The notes under the pieces are model-generated. The model did not search any database. It was not told where the DNA came from and worked only from the letters and a program-made list of their open reading frames with translations. Positions 45,301-55,267 of a stretch of DNA of 64,000 bases are shown one piece after another. The stretch covers positions 38,700,955 to 38,764,954 of the forward strand of contig CM063111.1 in NCBI GenBank assembly GCA_031841125.1, in the 5' to 3' direction. The translations under genes and the position numbers were made by a program. The stretch comes from Acanthococcus lagerstroemiae (Eukaryota; Arthropoda; Insecta; Hemiptera; Eriococcidae). Numbering within the stretch: the stretch's first letter is position 1; each line of letters begins with the position of its first letter.

Positions 45301-45555
45301 AGATCCTGACGGCATTGGAATCTGAGCAAGCTGGTCGATCTCCATCGGAGTCGGCGCTGGTGCGCTCGGTGACAGGTTCATCGGGATCTCGTTCGACGAG
45401 CCAGCTGGTTGTAAGACTTCGGAAACTTCGACACTGTCCATCCCTGTCGGCGTCACTAAATTTACTTGCTGGGAAAGAATTTCCGGTGAAAACTCTTCCA
45501 ACAGTAGTGCTTCCTCATCCGGTGAAGGCATGAGGTGCCACTCGCCGTCATCCAT
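42301..45555 (-). CDS. Copia Gag-protease polyprotein without integrase
   Basis: 1084 codons. Residues 1-430 are an unusual N-terminal extension, acidic at first, then Arg/Ser-rich (about 290-372, RSRRSYSTRE-like). The copia Gag core lies at about 440-615. Zinc knuckles: C644-X2-C-X4-H-X4-C657, then a slightly irregular C667-X2-C-X4-HH-X4-C681. A Lys/Gly/Asn-rich stretch (690-785) follows. The protease has its catalytic DTGAT at 818-822 and the NLLSLRRFVDEG region behind it. After about residue 925 the sequence is Glu/Ser-rich with YNLRPRTIR, like the tail after integrase in relatives. The HHCC and DDE integrase region expected between is missing. ATG at 45555 follows a splice-acceptor-like site, so a longer, spliced Gag is possible. 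Confidence 0.92.
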   Translation of the reverse strand: MDDGEWHLMPSPDEEALLLEEFSPEILSQQVNLVTPTGMDSVEVSEVLQPAGSSNEIPMNLSPSAPAPTPMEIDQLAQIPMPSGSGPKKPLSSSDSSGSGESVVTVIPTEAAPTSTNLQARLEARQKDFVSQFHLRRVRQVAQRGNPVTTRSAPLRGRVLKARSNSRFTKICQPAHTNSVSGTTTSRNSDFLPEETRTWLSGMVSHLLETARTQDRMMTRHDESISRMADVAAQFARAVSNFEQRTAQQTPTESNQAPTMSNQAPNVSVHAQTSEQAPRSSTQTPRQPRRESVSPRRRDPSQRRHRSSSRYRSPRKSTDSRSASRSRRSYSTREYPSTESRPSTSRSTRSESRSTTQSYGHSRSKTPSRPRRHEVRLGPEDSHSGARINSLILTPQPRTILDGGREIVPEGVSNTQTQNQMPAPTRGIEGLIAKDPLKREYKLTPKTRIENWLDSLTSEFRVRGLLDCIDPTATAAKNFTEAEMEIRKSLARDIILSRTEESYHNKLIGLTVPMLLLDRIKLIKRSETSISTLSVNKEISNLLYEPSRESAAAFNARFDEAILRRNSLEHVEKLSDALHIQMYYDAVSKNCAMIRSSFWTYNSVDDMKDLLLKNEASERSATSSTSNPKKPGMAAAAISSTQNCYVCGRGGHVAKECRYADSGMRRCYECHQMAHHTAEQCRQMKREGGSSYKPARGRGYVKNSKFGIRQNKLGRKNSNRSDKRSGVKNSKSGGDYPKVKKGIKKNFDGKKPKGNKGKNGQKSGNTQHRSDKDNGKNDKKNSGRCKTNPNSITDAFANLRLSDLDPEDNLKSIKFIADTGATEHLVKSHMILSDFKRSKNDFIRSANKNSSANLKVDGQGNLFLITKTDGRKKLILSNVLATGNLSNNLLSLRRFVDEGLGIYLDDSELKIFDKVTRETIVRGRYEKPIWLIEFDISQEGQDSDDKFETFHCSAQFTDPEAGDVKPDVSYNLRPRTIRNSPPLSGTEGEVTNPAVHTSNGSEGEVSTSNFNSEKVPVEDEIRSVAKQEGETVEIDSEKIEPLKALENKFRATITDRKIISVDDLDAGEILEELEVDQTPLNPSR

Positions 45556-45557
45556 AT

Positions 45558-45580
45558 CTGCACATAGACGGAACTCTAAA
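45558..45580 (-). promoter_or_regulatory. Candidate splice acceptor before Gag ATG
   Basis: Sense strand TCCGTCTATGTGCAG|AT-ATG with a branch-like CTAAT about 25-30 bases upstream. Joining the donor at 46898 to this site keeps the upstream frame and Gag in phase. Confidence 0.45.
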
Positions 45581-46892
45581 TTAGAATTAAGTCTACTAAC
45601 ACGAAACGTATAACACGCGTGAAACGTGTGACCAATTGGATTTCATGTGCGAGATAGGATAGGTTCGTTGCTTATTCCCAAAATGTGCCAAATCATTTGA
45701 GAAAAACTTTCGAATTTAACTGCGGGTAGAATTTCTAAATTTACTTTCGACTACCAAAATATGCAACGAATTGCGGTTACGACTACGAGAACGTGTTCGT
45801 GGTGCACTAGTGTGTTTGTAAACAAAAGGTCTTTTCGAAAAGCTTCGGTAACATACAACGGATTCAATACTTTGCACTTCGGAATCAAAACACACAGTGT
45901 CTCCGCCAAATACCAGGATACGAAACACTTTCTCGAGTCCCGCGTGCGCGCCTCAGCTGATCAGGCATGAGAGCACTACACATTTTAGATCGCTATTCAC
46001 CCCATGACATAACAATTTGGAATTTTCGAATTAGCTCCCTTGACTTCCGCGGACACAACGTGATCTTAGGAGAAATCAAAATATCCATCCTTACGGATCT
46101 CAGTCTGACCAAGATACGCGCGAACACAACGACTAGTTTGATGCAAAACTGAGTGCAGAAGGTACTGCAATAGCTTTACTTTTTCGATACTAGAATTTTC
46201 GGACCTTTACTACGGGCTTAACTTTTCGGAATCAGCCAACCATACTTGTTTTAGTCATGAGCGATCGGGTCTAGACATTGAAACGAAAACGAGCGGACTC
46301 AACTACAATTTCGAACAACGTACTAGAGGGATGCAAGTTCCGTGTACTTTAGAACGAGCACGACTCCATGGCAATAGTTTATTTTCGGTATCAAGTCAGG
46401 AATTGAACCACTTGACCATCGCACAACGGAAACTAGGCGGAATTGAACCCCTAGGATCATTTCGAAACTAACGGAATAGGCACGGATTTGAACCGCCTCT
46501 ATCCTCGATTTCTGGATCCGAATTGAACGGCATGCAGACTGTCGGAATCACTATGCCTTCCACGTGGATTTTATTTAGGAATTTAGGCCACCAATTAGCA
46601 GAAAATTTGGTGTGGAGTCGCCTACCAACCACTTGTTGTCGTTTAATTTATTTGCTACACACGAACAACACGGCGTGGATGGGTTTGGTATACCAGAGAC
46701 TATGCATTACCCACTATGCAGTAGTCAAACGAATTTTCCTCAATATTAAACTTTCGACTGTACAGACTTTCGAATTCTTTCGGAAACTAACGTGAGGAAT
46801 TGGCCAAAGTACTTTAAGATATCCCAGAGAGACTTGGGAGAACCGTTACCAAATCGCACATGTGTTTACGAGCCGTATAGTACGCAATGTTT

Positions 46893-46898
46893 ACTTAC
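46893..46898 (-). promoter_or_regulatory. Candidate splice donor (GTAAGT)
   Basis: Consensus donor at the end of the upstream frame; pairs in phase with the acceptor before Gag, giving a predicted 1341-base intron. Confidence 0.45.
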
Positions 46899-47188
46899 AG
46901 AATGTAAATATTTCGTCGGTTGCTAATTTTCTAACTTCGATTTTATCGGGCGAGATCTGTCGAATTGCCTTTTCGTCCTCTCGGCTGAGATTGGTACCAA
47001 AAGCCTTTTCAGCGAATGCCGTCTCCAAGTAAAGCAAAAACGTGATATCAACTTCGGCTTCGGTCATGCCGCACAAACAACGAACGCGCTCAAAATTTAC
47101 TAACTTCGGGTTCACTTTTCGAAATACGGTTATCAAAACCTCCTCCCTTAAAAGGTACTGAAGTTTTGCTTCAAGGCGACTTACGAAA
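46899..47188 (-). CDS. Candidate upstream exon of copia Gag
   Basis: A protein-like frame (charged, helix-rich; first in-frame Met codon at 47065-47067, followed by TEAEVDITFLLYLETAF). It ends at TTCT|GTAAGT, a consensus donor (GT at 46898-46897), two codons before its own stop. Splicing to the acceptor at 45558 would add one Tyr codon and enter Gag in frame. The same frame is open upstream to 47592 except for TAA at 47200-47202, so either an acceptor (ATAG at 47189-47192) trims it or the TAA is a nonsense change. I do not recognise the domain. It could still be a chance frame. Confidence 0.35.
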
Positions 47189-48496
47189 CTATCGGAAACT
47201 TAATTGCACCTTGGTTTAATTTTTAGCACTAATCGGAGCACGCGGCGAACTTTCGGAAAAATCACGGACGGTCTTAATTTGTGGCGAGAGTAAACAGACT
47301 GTAGCAACTTGGTGCGCTTGACGCACGTCGTACCGGCAGATTTCCCTTTACCCGCACCGCGTGGATACTGGTTTTCGTATTTGCGGTGTGTTGTGAGCAA
47401 CATGTTACGAGCAACCCTACCAAGCCAAGGAAAAACGGCTTTAACAACGGATACATAAGGTACCTTATTCGGAATCAAGTTCGGCGAGCCGGTTTGCTTC
47501 AGGCTGCTAGCTTCGTTCGCATGCGTGCGATGTTTTTCAATCCAAATGGCGTTGCTATAACTGGGTTTAAGGTACTTTCTTACGGTCGCAACTTATCGGT
47601 TCGGCTGTTTCGCACTCATCGATGGATTTCATGCTGGTTGACGGCATGGTCTCTCATTTCGTTTTCGTTTTCGTTTTCATTGACTCATCTTCGGTGACTG
47701 TGCGAGTGTATACAGCGAGTGCAAGTTTCGACTTGCCTTCGGTAGTGGTACGGTATCGGTTTGGCATACGACGGACCGGCGTAATGAGTCAGTACGGTGC
47801 GGCCTATTCTGCTAGTGTGCGTGTAGACTTGTGAGTATGGATTTGATTTGTACCACTACAACTACGATTCGGTCAACGAATTTTAACCTTTCAACCTTGT
47901 GCGTACGGTCTCGAATGTGGCGATTTTGGTATGGGAAAACGGCGTGATGGAATACCGGCAGCAGCGGTAACCTCGTGTGCGCTTGCAAGCATGAGCAATT
48001 TACGCTCGATTGTTCAAAATAAATTTTGCTAGCCATCGGAACAATTTATTATCGATTCAAAATCGAACTTACGAATATCAGACCCAAATTCTTACGGGAT
48101 CAATTTTCACAACGGAGTCGATATTTTAACCAACGGGCCTTTCGGCACTAATTCGTCCCAAATGACCTTCGGCATCGAACATACGCTAATTAGGTTAATA
48201 AATAACCAACTTTCGGAATCTTCGAACAACGGATCGCGATCAATTTAACTTACGGCTATCGATTAGCTAGATCGATACTTTGCTGCAATTACCTATAGGA
48301 ATTTATTAGTACGTACACGTGGTAGGATTTATATATGGTGCACCATGCAAAGGCCTTATATTTAATCTCACGTGAGATGCATGCACTACGAGTAGTTTCA
48401 GCGAAACACGAATGTCCGCTGGTCGGTGTATTAATTAAACTACTTTATGATGAGCGCTCATTTTAATTAATTAAGTGATTGACCCGGGTATAACTG

Positions 48497-48502
48497 ACTT
48501 AC
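48497..48502 (-). promoter_or_regulatory. LTR-proximal candidate splice donor (GTAAGT)
   Basis: GGTC|GTAAGTCAG on the sense strand, about 45 bases inside the 5' LTR. It is well placed to make a short non-coding first exon that would let the long leader be spliced away. Confidence 0.4.
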
Positions 48503-48525
48503 GACCATCGGCGCATTGGAAATGC

Positions 48526-48546
48526 GTGCTCTGGGCTGCCATAACC
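48526..48546 (-). promoter_or_regulatory. Primer-binding site
   Basis: The sense strand right after the 5' LTR reads GGTTATGGCAGCCCAGAG. It resembles the copia site that pairs with the anticodon-arm region of initiator tRNA-Met (GGTTATGGGCCCAG), with two extra bases in the middle. Use of a tRNA fragment as primer is known for Drosophila copia; here it is inferred. Confidence 0.65.
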
Positions 48547-48782
48547 TGTTGAAGCTGAGCTTCTTGTCGTCGTCATTGAACACCAACAATCGTAGAGATG
48601 CACGCAGTAATTAAACACAAGTGTAACTTCGAAACGTGTAATTGAATAAACGCAATATAACATCGGCGGACCGCTTCCGTACTCGGGATCTAAGCTCAAC
48701 GTCCTCAGACGAAATACTAACGGAGCGTCGTACTATCGTAGAGCGCATACCGTATATCGGTAACAGTGTTACCAACTCAACA
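48547..48782 (-). repeat. 5' LTR of copia element (236 bp)
   Basis: I read it as identical over its whole length to 40022-40257, with the same terminal palindromes. It should hold the promoter for the element's minus-strand RNA. Confidence 0.95.
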
Positions 48783-48787
48783 ATAAG
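48783..48787. repeat. Copia target-site duplication, right (ATAAG)
   Basis: Exact match of 40017-40021. Confidence 0.9.
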
Positions 48788-49994
48788 ACATAAAAAGACA
48801 TAGAATGACATAATTACCCATAATCTTCAAGATCACAAGTCGCGGCAGGTTGCCTACCCGGCCCCTTAATTACTGAATTTTCCAGCGGTAGCCCACCCTC
48901 AGGGGGGGGGGTTCCATGGTTGTGGAGGAAGCTCTTAAAGGGGGAGAAGAGCCTCTATGGGAGCGTGGGTTGTGGACGAAGATGAAGGCCCTGGGTGGGG
49001 CGGGAGTAAGAGGACCTGGTAGAGGAGAAAGTCCTTGGTGAGAGAGGGGACCTTGGAGAGAAATGGCCGTGGTGCGGGAGGGGCTTGCGACGGCGTGCGG
49101 TCTTCAGGGAGAAGGGCGCTCGGGGGAGGGGTGGTCATGGTTGTGAGAGCTCCTGGGTAGATGGTCAGGGATCTTCAAGGGGGTTGAAGGGCCATAGTGA
49201 GGACAGGGGCTCTGATGGGAGATGAAGCCCAGAGGGTAGTGGTGAGTTAGAGGTCCTTGTGGCGGAGGAAATCCTTGGTTGGAGAGGGTGGCCATTGAGG
49301 AAGGAGGAGGTAGTGGTGTGTGAGGATCCTAGAGGGGCGGTAAAATTTTGGTAGTTAAAGGCCCGGGGGTGTAAGAGGTACTCATGGTGGAAGAGGGAGC
49401 TCCTGAAAGGAAGGAAAACCACGGCGGTGGCGGGGACTGTAGAGGAAGATGACGGTCTCGGGGGGATGGTGTGTAAGAGGTCCTGATGGAGGAGGAAGTC
49501 CTTGGTGAGAGAGGCGGCCGGGAAGGCGAATGAAGGCCCTGGTGCGGAAGGTTCTGGTCCCGGGCAGGTGGTCTTGAAGGGAAGGGTTCTCGTGGAAGAG
49601 GGTTTTGTCATGGTGGTGGAAGCTCCTGGTTGGAGGACCAGGGGATCTTCGTGGTGGTTGAGCGAGGAGTCCGTAGGGCGATGGAGTCGCAGAAGGGGAA
49701 GGCTGTAGAGAGGGACTAAGGCCGCCAGGTCTTGGTGGGGGTGTGGTACTTGAACTAAAATGAAGGCCACAGTGGTGTGGGGTGGTCGAAGGAAGTGGTC
49801 CTAATGGTGAGCACTCGTGGTGGAAGAGGGTGATCAGGGGAGACTAGGTGGAGGACTATGGCCACTGTGGGGGAGGAGTTTGTGGCTGAGGAGGGTTGCG
49901 ACTGTTGAGGTGTGACCGTGGAGGCGGAGAGCAACCATGGTCAACGACGGGGCCGTGGTGGAGGAGGAGGAGGATCGTAATGAAGAAAGGATGG
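48788..49994 (+). repeat. Composite GC-rich / GACATAA repeat, right of copia
   Basis: Starts with ACATAAAAAGACATAG words, TTGCCTACCCGGCCCCTTAA, then the G/A-rich minisatellite with GATGAAGGCCCTGGG near 48979, GATGAAGCCCAGAGG near 49222 and GATGACGGTCTCGGG near 49449. It runs to the poly-A at 49995. Proline-rich minus-strand frames over it are artefacts. Confidence 0.7.
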
Positions 49995-50044
<50 letters not shown>

Positions 50045-50082
50045 TTTTTTTTTTTTTTTTGTTATTATTATTATTATTATTA
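49995..50082. repeat. A46-T20 homopolymer junction and (TTA)n
   Basis: 46 A, then 20 T, one G, then about seven TTA units. A perfect A-to-T switch can fold back on itself. It may be real (two abutting tails) or an assembly join. Confidence 0.9.
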
Positions 50083-50950
50083 ACGTGGCGCGTGAAAGTA
50101 ACGTTTTTCCGGTTCGTGTGCCAAAGTAAAGACATTAAAATGTCAAAAAAGTCGGCCTCGGTCCCAAAAAAAGGTTCATAGAGCCCCGCTACCAATACAT
50201 AAACTCTGGCTACGGGGCTGTACCCCCTCTCCCGATGAACTCTTCTACGACTAGACCCGTGGCATTACTATTTTTCCGAGGAAAGGATCAGATTGGAGCA
50301 CAGTTGCATAGTTCACATTCAAAAGGGAAGAAAAGCCAATAAGAAGCACCAAGTAAAAGAAAAATTTTCAAAAATCTGAAAGTCGGTAGCAAACGTTGAA
50401 TTTCGAATTTTAATGATTAATTCTGTTTTTACTAGATTTTCTGCTTGACCTAGACCCTGAAATTTGAGAAAGTTGAACGTTTTATTAAAATCAGAAAGTT
50501 GAAAGCAAAGACTTATTTTCCAATGTCACAAGCTAAATCTGATATCAAATTTTCTATTGTTTAATTTACAGGTTTTGGTATCCTGGTGAATACAGAAGGG
50601 AAATTTAGTCTGGAACAAAAGTCAAAATTCCATGTGTTTTTTCAATAAGAATGAAAGGGAGCTTGTGGCATGGATTCCCCTACTCCGATCAACCTGAAAC
50701 TTTGTAGATTATTTTTACTTTTATTTTTTGATTTTATTGGAACCAATTTAGGAGACGAATCAGAGCAAGCAAATTCAGAAAAAAAAAAAAAAAGATCACC
50801 AAGCGTAAATAAAGACCACACCTTAATGTGTAAAGGAAGTTGTGTGTTCTTCTCAAGTATTCCTAACATCGTTCCAGCTTACTCTTCCAGACTAGGGTAT
50901 GCTCACGTGCGCAAATGTGAGTGCTTTGGGGATAAGGTTCCAATCTACAC
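50083..50950. other. No gene seen
   Basis: AT-rich non-coding DNA. A 14-base A run lies near 50780. The plus-strand frame at 50670-50984 has no motif and runs into the MITE. Confidence 0.35.
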
Positions 50951-50952
50951 TT

Positions 50953-51243
50953 GCAGAGACGAAACTATAGGGGGGGGGGGGTGAAACACTACCAATAATT
51001 TGGTAGTCGGCAAATCTTGAAACTGTTCATTTGAATTTTTCACTTTCTCTTTCTACAAACGTTTGTTTGTTTGTTTGTTTTTTTTGTTGTTTTTTTTTTT
51101 TTCAATTAAAAAATATTTAGATTAAAACCGGCAAATTTTCCAATTAAAAAAAAATTTGTCGGCGAATTTTTAGTTCTTAAAAAATATTTGTCGGCAAATT
51201 TTCCTTCTCCACCCCCCAACTGAAAGTCAAGTTTCGCCTTTGT
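50953..51243. mobile_element. MITE family member 2 (TTGTCGGCGAATTTT type)
   Basis: Starts GCAGAGACGAAACT and ends in a GTTTCGCCTT remnant of the inverted terminus. Shares AATTTGGTAGTCGGCAAAT, the GTTTGTTTGTTTG run and AAATATTTGTCGGCAAATTTT with 33982-34273. A run of 10-12 G follows the left end, where the other copy has GGGAGGGGG. Confidence 0.75.
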
Positions 51244-53200
51244 GGGCAGGTCATACCTCCCACCTCGTGGACCACTGATGGAGGATGGGCCAATAGAGTA
51301 TTTTGGCAGCCATGGGACGGAAAAAGAAGGAGGGGCAAACGAATTACGAGATGGAAAGATGACATGAATATATTTTAAAAAAAGTAAAAAATAAAATCTT
51401 TCAAACAATAGCAAAGTTACGCGAAATGCTCGATACGGGCCTAGGAACTAGTGAGTCCTACTTTGGGGGCGACTCATAATCGCACACTAACATCAATGTG
51501 TGAGTCAACAATCCCAATAAGGTATTTAGATTTAGATTAGAAGACTGTCTGCACTTTAATACACTTTCGCACTTGGGGCTAGCTTGAGAATTGGGATAAC
51601 ATTTATGCATGATTTTTTTTTCTTCTTAATATTAGAAAGCACCGGTATAGTGAGATTAAGCCTCAGAAGACAAAACATTAATTTCCGATTGAAAACATTA
51701 AAATTCACTCGAGGTATAAGGACCTTAATGTTTTGGTTTTTAGTTGCCATCTAATAGTCCAGCCAAATAAAATTGAAAAAATTTTGATAAGTGGGAGTTG
51801 GGCGTAAATTGTTCCTATGGGTTCCCTGAATCTGAGAAGAAAAGCTACTGAAAATCTGCGTGTTCATAATCTTATGGTAGGGATTAAGCTCCATTTGCAA
51901 AAATATTGAAAACTATCAAATTGAAGGAACAATGTTTTAAACGAATAAATTGTTCTTTGTAAATTTTTTTGCGTAAAATGTTTTCAGTTTCGTTGCAACC
52001 GTTTCAGAACTCTCAGAAGAGAAAGAGATTTGAAATTGCTTTTATGATTGCTACACATTAACACCGACCTGAAAAGAGGTGAAACATAGAATTTTGATAA
52101 TTTTTCTGGGATCACCAATTTTTTTGACCTGTTAGGGTGGATTATGCCATCGAACAAACTTGACACTCTGGAAGCGCTTCGAAGAATCTCAGCCCGACCT
52201 GGAATAGGCTTCCGTAAGTGTGGAAGCGTGTCAGAGTCTTAAGTCAGGGTTATAGCGAGGAGGATGTGTGGGTTTGGGACCCCCACTCACAAATCTTCGG
52301 AGTCGGTATTTTTCCGTGAATCCGATTATTTCCCAAACTGTGTACCTACCCATCCCTGAAATTTTTTCCCTATCTTACCCCTCATCCACTCTTTGAATAC
52401 CCTACAAACAGCATTGGGTTTTTTGCTCTTTTTCCCCAATTTCTAAGACTTCAAGAAGAATATCTCTGAAAGTTGCAAAAGCGTGAAAAAAATCGACAAA
52501 TCGATAAAAAGGTTCGCAATGCTACTCAATTTATTTTTCGCACCGATTTTCTCCTAACCTACCTCCCCCCCCTCCAGGGAAGAGTATATTGCAATAACTG
52601 CAAAACGGATATCATTTCTAAAGTTCTCTGGGGTCGTTAAATTCGGTTTCATCACTGATTTTCAGCTATCATGAAAATTGTGGCTCCTAAGGTGGAAATG
52701 GGAAGGGAAGGGTCTGGAAACAGAGGAAAATGTATATGTTCAAAATAGATATCGTTCCTTGGGTTTCTGGGGTAGTGGAAAATTCGAGTCAACAATGCTT
52801 TCCATCTCGGATCCACCATCGCTACAGCTGCTCTGTTCCTTTGAAATCAACATCCGTTTTTACTCATTGATTGCTTCGACTGACAAACTTTAGTTTTTTT
52901 TCTCCCTCCTCTCTCAATAAAAAGTGGTTTCGGTACCTCTGTATTAGGATCAAATCAATACCGAATACGAATTCTGGAACTTCTAAAATCCAATACCAAA
53001 TTCATATCAAAAATCGTGAAATATTCAGCACTCCAGTCGCTGATATTTTTCAGTGGATTGCCATTGGATGAATGAAGCACGCTCGAGACTTTATGTTTAA
53101 AACAGTTCACTCAGTTTTACAGCCCCTTCCTCGCCTTCCTACGCGAACTTACAACTGGAGAAAGAATTAAAAAGCTCGCCACGTTCAACGATTCGGAGAG
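51244..53200. other. No gene seen; satellite traces
   Basis: Mostly AT-rich. Between about 52.55 and 52.80 kb phrases such as TCTGGGGTCGTTAAATTCGG and TTTCTGGGGTAGTGGAAAATTCG recall the ~295-bp satellite at 62.9 kb. No coding or RNA gene is supported. Confidence 0.35.
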
Positions 53201-54880
53201 AAAGAAACACTATAAGGAAATGAACACCAAAATAGGGCATTATTTACATTTTTATTAATCGTGTCAGGGCTGAAAGAAGTAAGTTTTTTCCTTTAAAATT
53301 CCGTTATCAAAAGGAAAAATCATGAAGTCCTTTCGCCAACGTATATTTGCACTTTGCATTTCCAGATGGTAACAAATGCTAGCGTTCGTTCTACTTCGTT
53401 GGCCTTCGATGTTCACTACAGAAGGGCTCTAATGTATTTTTGTTTTAATATCCCAAGCCAACTGTTGGCGAAGTTTGGCATACTTTGTGATAATATTTAT
53501 TGAGTATGAAGCACAGTATCTGCCATCGGCCATGGTTTTATTGCAGAGAATATTCTCACATGGCTAGAGTATTACGGAGTGAGGTTTGTATTCGCTATTT
53601 GGCCAACTATTCTGTGGATGCTTGCATATCTTGCGTGTTGAAAGAGTGAAGCCTATTATTTGAATGCCTTATAATGTTTTTCGACTGTACCTATACCTAT
53701 ATTTCCTAAATTGTTAACTCATCAAGGAGTTAGATCCTGCCCTCACTCGATTCTTTTTTAATGTTAGTACCTTGCCTGTTTTACTTCTTAGAGGAGTGTA
53801 AGTGACTCTTACTGATTTCATTAAGTTAAACAACAAAATTTCAACAGTTGTGAATAATGAAAGAAATTGAAGAGCAAGAGAAGTTAACTGGCTTTTATCG
53901 CGTATTCTTGATTGTACAGCTCACCGGTATAAGTGATGTATATTTCAGATGCAGACAAAGGACGAACTTTTGAAATATGTACCAATTTTTGACGCCAGAG
54001 GTATTATCAAGGGGCGAACAAACATGCACGTAATTTGGACTAGATGACTACGTAATCGTTGAATGAAAACTGCGACTAATGTAAAATTTGTCTGAAAATC
54101 AAGTTTCCCACGAGCCAACACTGATTTTTCGACTGAATTAGAAAACAGCCCCTACGAAGAATATCACACTTATTATTTATTTCGTCGGTGCGGTAAGATA
54201 GACAACCTTTTCAACACACAGGAGGCGGATACTTCGCAAGTTTCCTTAATAAGTTGCGAGGTTTAATTCACTGATGAAATTCTTGGTACCGCCTATTTAT
54301 CATTGATACTCCCATGAACTTTTAGAAATCGTGCCCCAGGGCGTTCTATAAAAAGAGAACAACAGTATTTCACTATAGAAGGCAGGATCAAGCATATTAG
54401 AAAACGGCGTGCCAATATAAGTGAAGTTTTCAACTATTCTGCAACCACACGAATTCCCAAAATTTGACATTATATTAATTTCTTTAAACTTCAGTATGTT
54501 TATTTGTTTAGAAGTGTCTGAAAAACGATACATCGAGTTAGTATAGTTGTGCTAAATTAGGATTTAAACTGGAAGAAATTGCTATCTAAGGTTTCTTTCC
54601 AGATTATTATGTGTATTGGCCCACTGAATTATCCATATAAAATATATCCACAACCCGTGTGCGTTTTTCACCCCGCTGACGAATGTGTCCTCTGTCAGTT
54701 TTTTTTTTTTTTCAGGTAACTCGAAAGGCGTGAGAGATATTGAAATAGTTCATCGGATCGAAAATACACTCTAAGATTCTCTACAAAATGATACCAAATA
54801 TATGACGCCTTTGAATCAAAAACAAACGGCTTAAAAGACCGCGTAAAATATAGGTAATTTCCATTTTCTTTTTTTTTTCC
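53201..54880. other. No gene seen
   Basis: Non-repetitive AT-rich DNA. The short minus-strand frame near 54300-54533 has no recognised features. Confidence 0.35.
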
Positions 54881-54888
54881 CCTTAGCA

Positions 54889-55235
54889 AATAAATGGAAA
54901 ATTATGCGAGATAAGGGGAACACGTATCTTGTTAAAAGATTCTGTGTACAAGTTCCTACAAAATAATGCCAAATATGACACTCCAAACATGATGAGAACC
55001 ACCACAGGAGACCAACAAGAAAGTACGGTTCGCCGAAATACGAGTACTTCATAATTTGTAAGATATTTACATCAGCGTGGAGCAAATAGGAACCCTACTT
55101 CTTTGATGGCCCCTTGTGGTGATTCTCATTATGTTTGGAGTATCATATTTTGCATCATTATGTAGAAAATTGCACACAAAATCTTCTTAGTCTAATAAAT
55201 AATGTTCCTCATATCTCGCGTAATTTTCCACTTAT
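54889..55235. repeat. Long inverted repeat (arms ~125 bp, loop ~95 bp)
   Basis: Left arm 54889-55013 (ATAAATGGAAAATTATGCGAG ... CTCCAAACATGATGAGAA) is mirrored by right arm 55107-55235 with scattered differences. Probably a fold-back MITE. No coding. Confidence 0.75.
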
Positions 55236-55267
55236 TCGAGAAAAAAAATACAGACAATGAAAGAATA

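Larger units (their letters stand above)
45556..48546 (-). other. Long copia leader (about 3 kb)
   Basis: Sequence between the 5' LTR and Gag ATG, unusually long for copia. On the sense strand CCGAAAGT and CCGTAAGT words are scattered throughout, producing several GTAAGT splice-donor matches (48502, 48250, 48067, 47184, 46898). One frame is open from 47592 to 46894 apart from a single TAA at 47200-47202. Confidence 0.7.
40022..48782 (-). mobile_element. Young Ty1/copia-type element lacking integrase (8761 bp)
   Basis: LTR-to-LTR element on the minus strand with two 236-bp LTRs that I read as identical, ATAAG target duplications, a primer-binding site, a purine tract, a 1084-codon Gag-protease frame and a 497-codon RT-RNase H frame, both uninterrupted. 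In known Ty1/copia elements integrase lies between protease and RT; here the zinc-binding HHCC and DDE core are absent and only a short basic YNLRPR-type tail remains. Identical LTRs indicate very recent insertion, so integrase must have come from another source, or this copy was made by recombination during reverse transcription. It lies inside a GACATAA-type satellite. Confidence 0.93.

Noticed and set aside
47200..47202. Programmed readthrough of the TAA in the copia leader frame
   Set aside because: No conserved readthrough context is visible; a splice acceptor after it or a nonsense change is simpler.
48935..49770. Minus-strand Pro/Ser-rich frames up to 201 codons
   Set aside because: Same composite repeat in another copy; the frame is not conserved between copies.
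49995..50040. Poly-A tail of a processed gene copy
   Set aside because: The sequence before it is composite repeat with no gene-like frame, and the tail runs straight into poly-T.
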